From positions 2,501-66,500 of the forward strand of contig SIBQ01000001.1 of NCBI GenBank assembly GCA_009695095.1: DNA of 64,000 bases, given 5' to 3'. Shown piece after piece: positions 18,345 through 29,004 of the stretch. The stretch comes from Lacunisphaera sp. GTDB taxonomy: Bacteria; Verrucomicrobiota; Verrucomicrobiia; Opitutales; Opitutaceae. Position 1 is the first letter of the stretch. Every line of letters begins with the position of its first letter. The position numbers and the translations under genes are program-made. The notes beneath the pieces are model-generated. The model saw only the letters and a list, made by a program, of their open reading frames with translations. It made no database searches and had not been told where the DNA came from.

Positions 18345-19610
18345 ATGTCCGCTACTGCCCAGCACCACGAGTTAACCAAAAACCGCGAAATCATCACTCT
18401 GATCGCACTCGCGGCGGTGCAGTTCACGCACATCCTTGATTTCATGATCATGATGCCGCTGGGCGCGCAGCTCATGCGGGTATTCCAGATCACCCCGGCG
18501 CAGTTCTCCCATCTCGTCGCCTCTTACGGCCTGGCCGCTGGTGTCAGCGGCCTCGCCGGCGGCTTTGTGCTCGACCGGTTTGATCGCAAGCGAGCCCTGC
18601 TCGTGCTCTACACGTGCTTCGGGCTGGCCACTCTCGCCTGTGGTTTCGCCCCCACCCACCACGCGCTGCTCGCCGCCCGGCTGGCTGCCGGGGCGTTTGG
18701 GGGACTCTCCGGCTCGATGGTGACCGCGATGATCGGTGACATCATTCCGCCCGCCAGGCGCGGCCGGGCCATGAGCCTCGTCATGGCAGCCTTCCCCGTC
18801 GCCTCGGTGCTCGGCATTCCCGCCGGACTTATTCTCGCCGGCAAATTCGGCTGGCATGCGGCCTTCTTTCTACTCGGCGGGTGCGCTGTGCTCAACCTCA
18901 TGATCGCCTCCTTTGCTCTGCCCCACTTGCGCACCGCGGTGCGACACAATCATCCCCTCCGGCAAATGCGCGAGATCGCCACCCACCGCATCCACCTGCG
19001 GGCGTTTGCCCTCAGCGTGGTGCTGGTGATGGGCGGTGGCTGCATCATCCCTTTTCTCGCACCTTCCTTGGTCGCCAATCTGGGCATCGCCGAGTCGGAT
19101 TTGCCCAAGGCCTACGCCGTCGGCGGCTTGGCCACGCTGTTCAGCACTCCGCTGATCGGTCAGATGAGCGACCGGTTCGACCGGCTGCATTTGCTGGGCG
19201 TTGTTTCCCTGCTGGCCGCGATTGTTGTCCTGGTACTGACCAATCTCGGCCCCTCTTCCCTCGGGTTCGCCTGCCTGATCATGGCGCTGTTCATGATGAC
19301 GATGTCCGGCCGCTTCGCCCCGGCGATGGCGATGGTGACCAACGCCGTCGAAGCTCGCTATCGCGGCGGCTTCATGAGCGTGAACTCCGCCGTGCAACAA
19401 ACCGCCAGCGGCTTGGGCAACGTGCTCGCCGGCGTCTTCGTCACCACCAGCCCCGGGGGACATCTGGTCGGTTACCCGGTGCTCGGCTTCATCTCGGTCG
19501 GCTTCTTCGGCCTGACGTTCTTCTTTGCGGCGCGGCTGCGCGCCGCCGCACCGCACGTCTCGCGCTCGGTGCTGGCGGCACCACCATCGCCGGATGTCTC
19601 CGTTGTTTGA
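18345..19610 (+). CDS. Major facilitator superfamily transporter
   Basis: A 421-residue protein with 12 hydrophobic segments and a central loop. The motif after helix 2 (GGFVLDRFDRKRALLVLY, residues about 70-87) is the MFS signature, and the N-half resembles the drug/arabinose efflux (DHA1, AraJ-like) branch, e.g. GLSGSMVTAMIGDIIPPARR near 125. It probably exports a small molecule by proton antiport; the substrate is unknown. It appears to stand alone. Confidence 0.9.
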   Translation: MSATAQHHELTKNREIITLIALAAVQFTHILDFMIMMPLGAQLMRVFQITPAQFSHLVASYGLAAGVSGLAGGFVLDRFDRKRALLVLYTCFGLATLACGFAPTHHALLAARLAAGAFGGLSGSMVTAMIGDIIPPARRGRAMSLVMAAFPVASVLGIPAGLILAGKFGWHAAFFLLGGCAVLNLMIASFALPHLRTAVRHNHPLRQMREIATHRIHLRAFALSVVLVMGGGCIIPFLAPSLVANLGIAESDLPKAYAVGGLATLFSTPLIGQMSDRFDRLHLLGVVSLLAAIVVLVLTNLGPSSLGFACLIMALFMMTMSGRFAPAMAMVTNAVEARYRGGFMSVNSAVQQTASGLGNVLAGVFVTTSPGGHLVGYPVLGFISVGFFGLTFFFAARLRAAAPHVSRSVLAAPPSPDVSVV

Positions 19611-19713
19611 CCTGCCGCCGCGCCACCGTCAGGAACGGCGCCTAATTTTTTGGCCGGCGCCAAATATTGTCGCCTCGGGGGTAACCCGGCCCCTAGGCTC
19701 CGCCCATCCTAGC

Positions 19714-20934
19714 ATGAGCGAGACCCCGAAAAACTCCGTCCCCGCCCAGAATCCGGCCACCCCGGCGACCTTGGATTTGGAAATCAAGGATGCCCGGATC
19801 ATCTTCGAGCCTATCTGGGCCGACCTGGAGTCGCATTTCGGGCACCAGCACCTGCGCTTCCCCAAGGAGATCATCCTCCTCGTCGGCGCGCCGGGCGCCG
19901 GCAAGGGCACCAACGCGGCCTTCATTTCAAAGACCCGCGGCCTGACCTGCCCCCCCATCGTGATGAGCTCCCTGCTCGACACGCCGGAGATGAAAAAAAT
20001 CAAAAGCGACGGCAGCATGGTCGGCGATCGCGAAGTGCTCGCCGTGCTTCTCCGCCGGTTGCTCAAGCCGGAATACCGCGACGGCGTCATCCTCGACGGC
20101 TTTCCCCGCACCATGGTGCAGGTCGAGTGCCTGAAGATGCTTTACGAGCGGATGACCCAGCTCTGGCGCGAATTCTACGGCACGCCCCACGCCATGCATT
20201 TCCGCCAGCCGGTGATGCAGATCGTCGTGCTTTTCGTCGACGAAAAGGAGAGCGTCACCCGCCAGCTTAAGCGCGGCCGGGAGGTAAAGGTGTACAACGA
20301 GGAGGCCCGCCGCTCCCGCCAGGGCCAGTTGCTGGAGGAGCGCGCGACGGACTTCGACGAGAAGCTCGCCCGCCGCCGGTACCGCGTGTTCAAGGAGCAG
20401 ACTTGGGGCGCCCTGCTCTCCCTCAAGGACCTCTTCTACTATCACCTCATCAACGCCGAGGGCACTTTCGCCGAGGTCGAACAGAAAATCGTCGAGGAAT
20501 TGGAGTATCAGAGCTCGCTTGAACTCGACCCGCGCACCTTCGACCGCCTGCGCCTGCTACCCCTCGCCAGCGAGATTGTCATTCACGCCCGGCAGGAGCT
20601 GGTCAAGCGGCTCGATGGCTACGAACAGAGCAACCCCGAGCTCTTCCAGCGCGTGGTCACACTCATCGAGAAAAAGATGATGCCGATCGTCATGCGGCAT
20701 GCGCTCTCCGGCCATTCGAACATCAACAGCGAGGATCCGTGCCTCCATAAGCCGGGGGCGCTCGCCATGCTGATCGATATCTTCTCGGAGCGCGGCTACC
20801 ACGCCGTCGTGGATGTGCACCGCATTGAGATTCCCGAGTCGATGGACCTCGCGACGGGCAAGATTACGTGCCGCGTGAAGAAAGTTTACCGCTCCATCAT
20901 CCGCTTCAAGGGCTCGGAAATCCGCCGCGGCTGA
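19714..20934 (+). CDS. Adenylate-kinase-like nucleoside monophosphate kinase with C-terminal extension
   Basis: A 406-residue protein. Residues about 48-235 are an adenylate-kinase-type domain: P-loop LLVGAPGAGKGTNAAF near 56-70, VILDGFPRTMVQVE near 125-140, and the lid-type RQLKRGREVKVYNEEARRSR. Adenylate kinases are usually near 215 residues; here about 170 further residues follow (EIVIHARQELVKRLDGYEQS to VKKVYRSIIRFKGSEIRR), of no family I recognise, with SGHSNINSEDPCLHKPGALA in the middle. It probably phosphorylates a nucleoside monophosphate with ATP; the extension may bind a regulator or second substrate. ATG 19714 is chosen; a longer frame runs into the MFS gene. Confidence 0.82.
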   Translation: MSETPKNSVPAQNPATPATLDLEIKDARIIFEPIWADLESHFGHQHLRFPKEIILLVGAPGAGKGTNAAFISKTRGLTCPPIVMSSLLDTPEMKKIKSDGSMVGDREVLAVLLRRLLKPEYRDGVILDGFPRTMVQVECLKMLYERMTQLWREFYGTPHAMHFRQPVMQIVVLFVDEKESVTRQLKRGREVKVYNEEARRSRQGQLLEERATDFDEKLARRRYRVFKEQTWGALLSLKDLFYYHLINAEGTFAEVEQKIVEELEYQSSLELDPRTFDRLRLLPLASEIVIHARQELVKRLDGYEQSNPELFQRVVTLIEKKMMPIVMRHALSGHSNINSEDPCLHKPGALAMLIDIFSERGYHAVVDVHRIEIPESMDLATGKITCRVKKVYRSIIRFKGSEIRRG

Positions 20935-20975
20935 TCACGACCCGGGGCTGATCGACTGGGGTGCCTCGGCTTCCT

Positions 20976-21254
20976 TCACGAGCCGAGCGGCGCGAGATTG
21001 AGCCAGAAGAAAAGCGCGGTGGCCGCCAGTAACCAGCCCGCGACGGTGCGCGCTGACAAGGCAATGAGCAGCCTCCGGTGGTAAACTTCTAAGACCCAGA
21101 GCGGATTGGCGCGCACCTCGATGCGCAGGGCGAGCGAACGCAGCAACCAAAGCCGGCGGTCGCCGGGTGCGAGCTCGCGCTTGAGCGGGGGATTGAATTT
21201 ATACTGCGCCTGCACCAGCCCGCAATGAGGCGCCACCGGTCCGTCCCCCCGCAA
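20976..21254 (-). CDS. Small membrane protein at the end of the export operon
   Basis: A short protein of up to 92 residues with a basic, aromatic body (RRLWLLRSLALRIEVRANPL; LEVYHRRLLIALSARTVAG) and one membrane segment at the C-terminus (WLLAATALFFWLNLAPLGS). It begins about 12 bases after the stop of the last permease gene, most likely at TTG 21254 or one of the GTG codons just inside. I do not recognise a family. It may be an accessory part of the exporter or an orphan reading frame. Confidence 0.5.
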   Translation of the reverse strand: MRGDGPVAPHCGLVQAQYKFNPPLKRELAPGDRRLWLLRSLALRIEVRANPLWVLEVYHRRLLIALSARTVAGWLLAATALFFWLNLAPLGS

Positions 21255-21266
21255 GCCGCAATTAGG

Positions 21267-22508
<1,242 letters not shown>

Positions 22509-22514
22509 GGCGGA

Positions 22515-23765
22515 TCATTCGTAGCGCAGGGCGACCACCGGATCGAGACGCGAGGCGCCGAACGCCGGGGCGAAACCGGAAACAATGCCGGTGACCACGG
22601 ACACCAGCATGCTGAGCAACACGAGATCGGGGGGAAACTCCACCGGAAAGCTGGGGGTCTGGATCTGGACGCCGATGAACATGAGGTAAGACACCACCAT
22701 GCCGACCACCCCGCCGATGAGGCAGATGGAGACGGCCTCGATGAGGAACTGCATCAAAATGCTGCGGCGGCGGGCACCGAGGGCCTTGCGCGTGCCGATC
22801 TCCTTGGTGCGCTCCTTCACGCTGACGAAGGTGATGTTCATGATGCCAATGGCGCCGACGAAGAGGGACAGGCCGGTGATGAACAGGCCCGCCATGCCGA
22901 TGCCGGATTTGATCGGATCGAGCTGGGCCTTGAAGGCTTGCTGTTCGTTTATGGAAAAGTTGTCTCGTTCACCCGGCAGCTGCCCGCGCACCAGGCGCAT
23001 GGCCCCGACGAGCTCCTCCTTGGCGGCGGCCAGCTGGTTCTTGTCCTTGGCCTTGACGCGGATCTGACCGTCGCGACGCGTGCCATAATATTTCCGGTAG
23101 ACGGACAGCGGCACAATCAACTGGTTGTCGAAGCTGAAGAGGCCGAGAAATTCGCCCTGTTTGGCAAACACCCCCACCACCTGGAAGGGATGACTGCCGA
23201 TCAGCACCTTCTGGTCGAGGGGCGACCGGCCGGGAAAAAGCGCCTCCGCCACGTCGTAGCCCAGCACGACCACCTCGCGGCCGGCATTGGCCTCGGTCTC
23301 ATTGAACAGGCGGCCTTCCTTGTATTCGACGCTGTTGATGCGCACATAGTCGGCCGTGGTGCCGATCGCGAACACGTTGCTGATCTTGTTTTCCTCAAAT
23401 TTCACGGGAGTGCCGCGCCCGACCACCGGCACGGCAATCTCGAGCAGGCTGTTGGGAGTGGAGGCGATGATGCGGTTCAGCTTGTCGGCGTCCTGCGCCT
23501 TGATGTTGGGCCGGTTGGCGTAATTCCACCAGTCCTCCACCCCACCCCACGGCCATTTCTGGACGTAGAGCACGTCCTCGCCGAGCATGGCGAGGCTGTT
23601 CTGAAACCCGGTGTCGATGCCGCGAATGGCCGTGCCCATGAGGGTGACGGCCACAATGCCGATGGTGACACCCAGCGCGGTGAGGACGGAACGCATCTTG
23701 TTCGCCCTGATTTGTTCGACCGCGATGCGAAAGGACTCGATGAATTCGTTGCAGAGGCCTTGCAT
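22515..23765 (-). CDS. ABC transporter permease, MacB/FtsX type (first)
   Basis: A 416-residue MacB-like permease with the same layout as the next gene: N-terminal segment (TALGVTIGIVAVTLMGTAI), periplasmic domain, and three C-terminal segments (VGAIGIMNITFVSVKERTKE followed by IGTRKALGARRRSILMQ). Unlike E. coli MacB the ATPase is a separate protein. It is eight bases downstream of the ATPase gene, inside one operon with the adaptor protein. Confidence 0.93.
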   Translation of the reverse strand: MQGLCNEFIESFRIAVEQIRANKMRSVLTALGVTIGIVAVTLMGTAIRGIDTGFQNSLAMLGEDVLYVQKWPWGGVEDWWNYANRPNIKAQDADKLNRIIASTPNSLLEIAVPVVGRGTPVKFEENKISNVFAIGTTADYVRINSVEYKEGRLFNETEANAGREVVVLGYDVAEALFPGRSPLDQKVLIGSHPFQVVGVFAKQGEFLGLFSFDNQLIVPLSVYRKYYGTRRDGQIRVKAKDKNQLAAAKEELVGAMRLVRGQLPGERDNFSINEQQAFKAQLDPIKSGIGMAGLFITGLSLFVGAIGIMNITFVSVKERTKEIGTRKALGARRRSILMQFLIEAVSICLIGGVVGMVVSYLMFIGVQIQTPSFPVEFPPDLVLLSMLVSVVTGIVSGFAPAFGASRLDPVVALRYE

Positions 23766-23773
23766 GGTTAGGA

Positions 23774-24541
23774 TTAGTTCTGCCGAACGTCGCTCTCGAT
23801 GAGGCCGTCACGCAAGCGCACAATGCGGCGGGCGTGCTGGGCGATGTTCTCCTCGTGGGTGACGACAATGATGGTGTTGCCTTGCCCGTAAAGTTTATCG
23901 AGCAGCTGCATGATTTCCTCGCCGGTTTTGGTATCGAGGTTGCCGGTCGGCTCATCAGCGAGAATGATGGAGGGGTTGTTCACGAGCGCCCGGGCGATGG
24001 CCACGCGCTGACGCTGGCCGCCGGAGAGTTCGTTGGGCTTGTGCAACATGCGGTCACCGAGGCCGACGCTGCGCAGGGTTTCCATGGCCTTCTCGCGGCG
24101 GCGCGCCGGGGAGAGGCCGGCATAAATCAGGGGCAGCTCCACGTTTTGGAGCGAGGTGGAGCGCGGGAGCAGGTTGAAAGTCTGGAAAACGAAACCAATC
24201 TCGCGGTTGCGGATGTCGGCGAGTTCGTCGTCGGACATGTGTGAAACGTTCCGGCCGCTGAACTGGTAGTGGCCGCTGCTGGGCGTGTCGAGGCAGCCGA
24301 GCATGTTCATCAGGGTGGACTTGCCCGAGCCGGATGGGCCCATGATAGCGAGGTATTCGTTGCGGTGGACCTTGATCGTTACGCCGAGCAGGGCGTGGAC
24401 GGTCTCCTCGCCCATGCGGTAGAGCTTGGTGACCCCCTCGATCTCAATGACGAGCGCGCCGGGAGGGTGGGAGATGCGCGGGACGGCAGTGTGAGCCTGC
24501 TCGACATGCGCGGGGCTGGCGGAAGCGGAGGAGGAGCTCAT
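23774..24541 (-). CDS. ABC transporter ATP-binding protein, MacB/LolD family
   Basis: A 255-residue ATPase with all expected motifs: Walker [10 protein letters not shown] near 68-76, Q-loop [11 protein letters not shown], signature [15 protein letters not shown], Walker [13 protein letters not shown], and H-loop IIVVTHE. The first 25 residues are a poorly conserved leader. This family powers mechanotransmission-type export (MacAB, LolCDE) rather than classical transport through the membrane pore. It belongs to the adaptor-ATPase-permease-permease operon. Confidence 0.95.
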   Translation of the reverse strand: MSSSSASASPAHVEQAHTAVPRISHPPGALVIEIEGVTKLYRMGEETVHALLGVTIKVHRNEYLAIMGPSGSGKSTLMNMLGCLDTPSSGHYQFSGRNVSHMSDDELADIRNREIGFVFQTFNLLPRSTSLQNVELPLIYAGLSPARRREKAMETLRSVGLGDRMLHKPNELSGGQRQRVAIARALVNNPSIILADEPTGNLDTKTGEEIMQLLDKLYGQGNTIIVVTHEENIAQHARRIVRLRDGLIESDVRQN

Positions 24542-24591
24542 GACGGGTCGGTGTGGCAGGGCGGCGCGGAACGGTATCCGCGCCCTGCCCT

Positions 24592-25965
24592 TTACTTGTT
24601 TTCCTCTTTCTTGGGTTTCTCGAGCATGACATTGCTGCCGTCCTTGAGGCGGCGGCTGATGGCGGCGTAGCTGCCGGAGACGACCTCCTCGCCGGACTTC
24701 ACGCCGCTCTTCACCTCGATCGAAGTATTGTCGGCGATGCCGGTCTCCACCTTGCGTTGTTTCACAGTGTTGCCGGTCTTGATGAAGACCACGCGTTGCA
24801 ACTGGTCGCGCATGCGCCGGGCATCATCCCGCTCGCTGGAGAGCTCAAGGTCATTGCCGGAACGTTCCTTGGCCTCCTCGGCCTTGGCCTGCTGAAGTTC
24901 CTCGGCGCTCTTGCCGCCGGCCGCCCGGACGGTGACGCTCTGGATCGGTACCGCCACGACGTTTTCGACCGTCTGAGTCTCGATGTCCACAGTGGCGCTC
25001 ATGCCGGGGCGCAACTTGACGTCGCGATCCTTGACGCTGATCTTGACCAGAAAATTGGTGACTTCATCGGACGCGGACTGGGCGGCGGATTGCGCGCCCG
25101 CAGTGATGGCCGAGCTGCTGATTTCATTCACGGTGCCGGTGAATTTGCGGCCGGGGAAGGCGTCGACCGTCACGAGGGTATTGTCACCCTGCTTGACGTT
25201 GATGATGTCGTTCTCGTTCACCTTCACGCGCACTTCCATCTTGTCGAGATTGGCCAGGCGCATGATCTCGGTGCCGGCGAACGAGCCGGTGCCGACCACC
25301 CGCTCGCCCACTTCGCTGGTGAGGGAGCTGATGCTGCCTTCCATCGGCGAGTAAATGGTGGTCTTGGCCAACGAGTCGCGGGCCTGGCTGAGCGAGCCCT
25401 CGGTGCGGCGGATTTGCGCCAGCGAGGAATCATAGTCGGCCTTGGCGACATCGTAATTGGTCTTGGCCGCGATGTAGTCGGCATCGGAGACCAGTTTCTT
25501 GCCGTAAAGCTCCTGGGATTGCTTGAAGTCCTGCTCGGCCTTGGTGAGACGGGCCTGGCTCAGCACGCTGCTGGCCCTGGCGGAAGCGAGCGCGGCCTCC
25601 TGCTGCTCCAGCTGGGCCTGGTAGAAGTCCGGCTTGATGCGGACGAGCAGGTCGCCCTTCTTCACGCTCTGGCCCTCCACCACGGGAATCTCGATCAGCT
25701 CGCCTGCGACCTCCGGGGAAATCTTGACCTCGACCTCCGGCTGGACCTTACCCGTAGCGGTGACGAGGTGCGTGATGGTTTTCACGACCGCTTTTTCCGT
25801 GGTCACCTGGATGGGGGCCTTCTTGTTCCGGGAGCTCGCGATCGCGGCGCCAATGACGACGACCACGACCAGGGAAACGAGCACGATAATAAGCGTGCGC
25901 CCGGATTTTTTTTGGGGGGGAACGGCGGAGGCCGCCGGGGCAGTTGGGTTCGTAGGAGCAGACAT
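24592..25965 (-). CDS. Periplasmic adaptor (MacA/HlyD-type membrane fusion protein)
   Basis: A 457-residue adaptor: one N-terminal membrane anchor ([20 protein letters not shown]), lipoyl halves around [20 protein letters not shown] and [20 protein letters not shown], a helical hairpin at about 115-190, and beta-barrel plus membrane-proximal domains. It would join the MacB-like permeases to an outer-membrane channel; no TolC gene is adjacent. ATG 25965 is preferred to a TTG 21 bases upstream. It is the first gene of the operon that runs to about 20976. Confidence 0.92.
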   Translation of the reverse strand: MSAPTNPTAPAASAVPPQKKSGRTLIIVLVSLVVVVVIGAAIASSRNKKAPIQVTTEKAVVKTITHLVTATGKVQPEVEVKISPEVAGELIEIPVVEGQSVKKGDLLVRIKPDFYQAQLEQQEAALASARASSVLSQARLTKAEQDFKQSQELYGKKLVSDADYIAAKTNYDVAKADYDSSLAQIRRTEGSLSQARDSLAKTTIYSPMEGSISSLTSEVGERVVGTGSFAGTEIMRLANLDKMEVRVKVNENDIINVKQGDNTLVTVDAFPGRKFTGTVNEISSSAITAGAQSAAQSASDEVTNFLVKISVKDRDVKLRPGMSATVDIETQTVENVVAVPIQSVTVRAAGGKSAEELQQAKAEEAKERSGNDLELSSERDDARRMRDQLQRVVFIKTGNTVKQRKVETGIADNTSIEVKSGVKSGEEVVSGSYAAISRRLKDGSNVMLEKPKKEENK

Positions 25966-26375
25966 GGGAATCAATTGGTCAGGCAAATTAAGTGGAAAGC
26001 CCGGAGGTTGGCCAGCGCCTAGTTACCCGCCCGAATCAGGCCCCAAAAACACAGAGAAGCCCCGATGGACTCCTCTGCAACACCACTGATAACTGCGGAC
26101 ATGCGCAGCGAAGCCGGGGTCGGGGTGGAGGAAAATGTCATAGCGATGAGGCGGGGAATTCTTGCAGTAAACCATCCGGACGCAGAGACGAAAAGCGGCG
26201 GGTGGTGCTCGGCATGGGGCTAAAACACCAGTTTTTAGCCAAAAGTTGCAGTCAGTTTTGATGACCGGACGCAGAACCCGGATGAATGGTAGAACATACC
26301 CCGCAAATTGCTGCGGGATTTTCAAGCGGAGATTGGAACGCCGCCTGGCACCGCGGCCGATAGCCACCGCTGGGA

Positions 26376-26400
26376 GAATCCCCGGGGCTTGCCCCGAGGC
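26376..26400 (+). repeat. REP-like palindromic repeat, copy 3
   Basis: The core CGGGGCTTGCCCCG forms a 6-base perfect stem with a TT loop and shares its flanks (AATCCC and GAGGC) with copy 1 near 16.3 kb. Confidence 0.55.
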
Positions 26401-26442
26401 GTGGCACAAACAAGGAGGCGGCGTTCAAGGGCCCCCCGGGAG

Positions 26443-26494
26443 GTGCAGCGACCCGCTGCACTTCGGACACCTATCGCGGGCGGGGTCGCCCGCG
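26443..26494. terminator. Tandem GC hairpins after the ROK kinase gene
   Basis: Two perfect 8-base stems (GTGCAGCG with CGCTGCAC around a 3-base loop; CGCGGGCG with CGCCCGCG around GGGT) lie 12-60 bases beyond the kinase stop on its strand. No U tract follows, so they may stabilise the mRNA end or act as a factor-dependent stop. Confidence 0.35.
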
Positions 26495-26505
26495 CTTCAG
26501 CATTC

Positions 26506-27246
26506 TCACCCGCCGGCGTGTTCCCAGGCCAGCGCGGCTCCGACGATGCCCGCATCATTGCGCAGCCGGGCCGGCACCACCCGCGCGTGCGTCTTGAGAT
26601 ACTTGAACCATTTGTCCGATTTCTTGCTCACGCCTCCGCCGATGATGATCAGTTCCGGGGAGAAAAGCCGCTCCATCACGCCCAGGTAGACATTCACCCG
26701 GAGCGCCCAATCATGCCAGCTCAGCCCACGACGCTTGCGCACAGCCGCGGCGGCGAACCGCTCGAAGGGTTTGCCGCGCCAAGGCACGTGGCCCAGTTCC
26801 GCATTGGGAAACAGCCTTCCCCGGTAAAACAGGGCCGAGCCGATGCCGGTGCCAAATGTCAGCATCAGCACCGAGCCTTGCTGCCCGCAGCCGGCCCCGA
26901 ATTTCATCTCCGCCAGTCCGGCGGCATCGGCATCGTTGGCCAATCTCACCCGGCCGCCCGTCGCCCGGCCAAAAAGCGCGGCGCCGTTCTTGTTCTCCCA
27001 ATTGTGGCCCAGATTTCCCACCGCACCGATCCGGTCACCCAGAATAACACTCGGAAACCCGACGCCCACCGGCCCGCGCCAGTTGAAATGTCGCGCAATC
27101 TCCCGGGCCGCCGCCAGCCCCTGGGCGGTCGGACATGGTGAGTCGACCTTCACGCGGTGCCTTTCCGCCAGAAGCTTTCCCGTCCTGGTGTCGACGGGCG
27201 CACCTTTGAACGCCGACCCGCCGACATCGATGCCGAGGATTTTCAT
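26506..27246 (-). CDS. ppgK: Polyphosphate glucokinase-like ROK family kinase
   Basis: A 246-residue ROK-type sugar kinase. The N-terminus [20 protein letters not shown], the [18 protein letters not shown] motif with the catalytic Asp, [16 protein letters not shown] and [10 protein letters not shown] match the polyphosphate/ATP glucokinase branch, which lacks the zinc-binding cysteine cluster of other ROK kinases. It phosphorylates glucose to glucose 6-phosphate, probably with polyphosphate. Length fits. Just upstream is the stub of a SlyD-like gene on the same strand, 15 bases away, suggesting the two were once neighbours in one operon. Confidence 0.85.
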   Translation of the reverse strand: MKILGIDVGGSAFKGAPVDTRTGKLLAERHRVKVDSPCPTAQGLAAAREIARHFNWRGPVGVGFPSVILGDRIGAVGNLGHNWENKNGAALFGRATGGRVRLANDADAAGLAEMKFGAGCGQQGSVLMLTFGTGIGSALFYRGRLFPNAELGHVPWRGKPFERFAAAAVRKRRGLSWHDWALRVNVYLGVMERLFSPELIIIGGGVSKKSDKWFKYLKTHARVVPARLRNDAGIVGAALAWEHAGG

Positions 27247-27261
27247 GATTACTCCGTCCGA

Positions 27262-27360
27262 TTACGCCAGGTTCGGGTTCTGTTGCAACTCCTCGTGCGT
27301 GGCAGCGCGCAGCGTCACAATCTCCACTTCAAAGTGCAGTTTCTGCCCGGCCCTCCCTAC
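27262..27360 (-). pseudogene. 3' stub of a SlyD/FKBP-type peptidyl-prolyl isomerase
   Basis: The last about 30 codons read [18 protein letters not shown] followed by a short acidic tail and stop. This is the standard end of SlyD-like isomerases (AGQxLxFxVEIxxVRxATxEEL). The rest of the gene is absent: at about 27355 the sequence passes directly into a cyclase fragment on the other strand. Confidence 0.6.
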
Positions 27361-27697
27361 GCTCAACCGGGAACTCACCGCCGAGGGCAAGCCCGCCCTG
27401 GCCTTTGGCATTGGCATCAACACCGCCCGCGTTGTCGCCGGCAACATGGGCTCCAAGACCCGGCTCAACTACACCGTCATCGGCGATGGGGTGAATCTCG
27501 CGTCGCGCCTCGAGGCCCTGACCAAGGACCCCGCCTACGCCACGCCCATCATCGTCAGTGAAGCCACCCTCCGTGCGATGAAGAACCCGCCCCCCGTGCG
27601 CGCCCTCGGCAACGTGAGGGTCAAGGGTAAGGCCGAGTCCGTGAAGATTTTCGCCCTGTCCGCGGAGGGAGAATCCCAGCCGCCTTACGCCAGGTAG
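27357..27697 (+). pseudogene. 3' part of a class III adenylate/guanylate cyclase gene
   Basis: The frame reads [40 protein letters not shown] and [13 protein letters not shown], then a C-terminal region ending at 27697. These are the second half of a class III cyclase catalytic domain (G-x-G-I-x-x-G, the Asn/Arg-type catalytic region NLASRLE). The N-terminal catalytic aspartates and any sensor or CHASE2 domain are missing and there is no plausible start, so this is a truncated gene. Its end overlaps the converging thioesterase gene by 13 bases. Confidence 0.75.
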
Positions 27698-28119
27698 GCT
27701 GATGCGGGCGCTTCCTGCATTTGGGCTCGGACGTCCGCTGGAATGGGTTGCGCGACCATCCCGCATTGGAGATCGCCAGTTACGCACACCGCTGTCACCT
27801 CGCCGGTGGCGCAGAGGATCCCCTCCTTGCGGAATTGGAAAACATAGGTGACCGAGCGCGTGCCGAGTTTTTTCACGAAAAGCTTCACTTCGGCCGTGTC
27901 GTTGAAACGCAGCGGCGCGCGATAGGTGCAGCTGACGTTGACCCGCGGCCAACCGACCACCGGCCCGGGCACGAACGAGATGAGGGGCAGCCCGAGCGAG
28001 CGATAGAAGTCGGCCTCGCAGGTTTCCATCCAGCGGAAAAAATTGGCGAAGTGCATGATGCCGGCCATGTCGGTCTCATGAAACTCCACCCGGCGCGTGA
28101 TGCTGAACTCGGAGGGCAT
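27685..28119 (-). CDS. Acyl-CoA thioesterase, hotdog fold (YbgC/FadM type)
   Basis: A 144-residue 4-hydroxybenzoyl-CoA thioesterase-like protein: [20 protein letters not shown] at 8-27 with the catalytic-type Asp, then [19 protein letters not shown], and a typical five-stranded remainder. It would hydrolyse an acyl-CoA thioester; the acyl group is unknown. ATG 28119 is favoured since the family starts near the first strand; an ATG at 28164 would add 15 residues. Confidence 0.85.
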   Translation of the reverse strand: MPSEFSITRRVEFHETDMAGIMHFANFFRWMETCEADFYRSLGLPLISFVPGPVVGWPRVNVSCTYRAPLRFNDTAEVKLFVKKLGTRSVTYVFQFRKEGILCATGEVTAVCVTGDLQCGMVAQPIPADVRAQMQEAPASAYLA

Positions 28120-28206
28120 GGCGGGAGGATTTAGCCGCGACCCGCCCGTAGCAATGCCGTTCAATGACGGCCTGAATCGGGGACCGTGACCGCTATGCTG
28201 GTCGGC

Positions 28207-28914
28207 ATGAACCTACTCCTCCGGATTCTCGCCGTGGGCGGCCTGCTGACCGCCGCCCACACCTTCGCCGACAACGCCTTCCAAGGCAAGGTGAGCCTCG
28301 CCATGACCGCCTAAAAAGGCCGCATCCAGGTCATGAATTACTCCATGAAAGGGCCCATGCTGCGCATGGACATCGACGCCGAAGGGCACCAGGTCGCGTC
28401 AATCATGGACATGGCCAAGCTGGAGATGCTGATGCCCGAGCAGAAGATGTATATGGTGTTGCCGATGAAGAAGCCGGTCGAGAAAGCCATGGAGAAGCAA
28501 GCCGAGAGCACCGTGGACATCGAGGTCACGGGCAAGACCGAGACCATCCTCGGCTATAAGTGCAGCCAGATCCTCGTGAAGGACAAGGGCACGGTCACGG
28601 AGATGTAGGTCGCCGATGGGCTGGGCACTTTTATGGGCATGGGGAGCGGCGGAGGCGGCGGCGGTCTGTTCGGCGGCGGACGCAAAGGTGGCGGCCCCGC
28701 AGCGGCGAAGTGGGAAGAGGTGCTCAAGGGCAAGGGTGGCTTCCCCCTGCGGGTGATTTCGCGGGATGCCAAGGGCAAGGAATCATTCAAGATGGAGGCC
28801 ACCAAAATCGAACCCGGCTCGCTGCCGGATTCACTTTCCCTGCCGCCGGCCGGCTACGAGAAGTTCTCGATGCCCGATTTCGGCGGCCTGAATCCGTTCA
28901 AACGGGGCGGCTGA
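28207..28914 (+). pseudogene. DUF4412-like exported protein gene with two in-frame stops
   Basis: A single frame of 236 codons runs from ATG 28207 to TGA 28914 but has TAA at 28312-28314 and TAG at 28606-28608. The text is coherent throughout: a signal peptide (LLLRILAVGGLLTAAHTFAD), then QVMNYSMKGPMLRMDIDA, MLMPEQKMYMVLPMK, GKTETILGYKCSQILVKD, a glycine-rich loop and FKMEATKIEPGSLPDSL. That order matches periplasmic DUF4412-type proteins. The TAG falls where a Trp (TGG) would fit before VADGLGTFMG. There is no frameshift, so the damage is only two point changes. Confidence 0.65.
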
Positions 28915-28922
28915 GGCACTTG

Positions 28923-28988
28923 TGTCAGGGCTAAACCCCGACCTACCAAAAGGCGGTTTCCCCTGTAGGTCGGGCTTTATGCCCGACA
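28923..28988. repeat. Imperfect inverted repeat with GTAGGTCGGGC arms
   Basis: A left arm at 28923-28946 and a right arm at 28965-28988, each 24 bases, pair with four or five mismatches; the outermost TGTC/GACA and innermost CGACCTAC/GTAGGTCG are exact. The right arm itself contains the small hairpin GTCGGGC-TTTAT-GCCCGAC. It lies between two converging genes and could end both transcripts. The form suggests a mobile palindromic unit. Confidence 0.6.
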
Positions 28989-29004
28989 CTCGAGCTTGGA
29001 GGCC

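Larger units (their letters stand above)
25966..26505. other. Gene-free gap with hairpins
   Basis: I see no credible gene in these 540 bases. The half next to the ROK kinase gene carries three strong hairpins: a REP-like copy (26376-26400), GTGCAGCG/CGCTGCAC (26443-26461), and CGCGGGCG/CGCCCGCG (26475-26494). The last two sit just after the kinase stop on its strand and may act as its transcript end. The other half should contain the promoter of the export operon. Confidence 0.5.

Noticed and set aside
28312-28608. Stop-codon read-through or a changed genetic code in the DUF4412-like gene
   Set aside because: Both TAA and TAG would have to be read, while both are used as normal stops in intact genes of the window.
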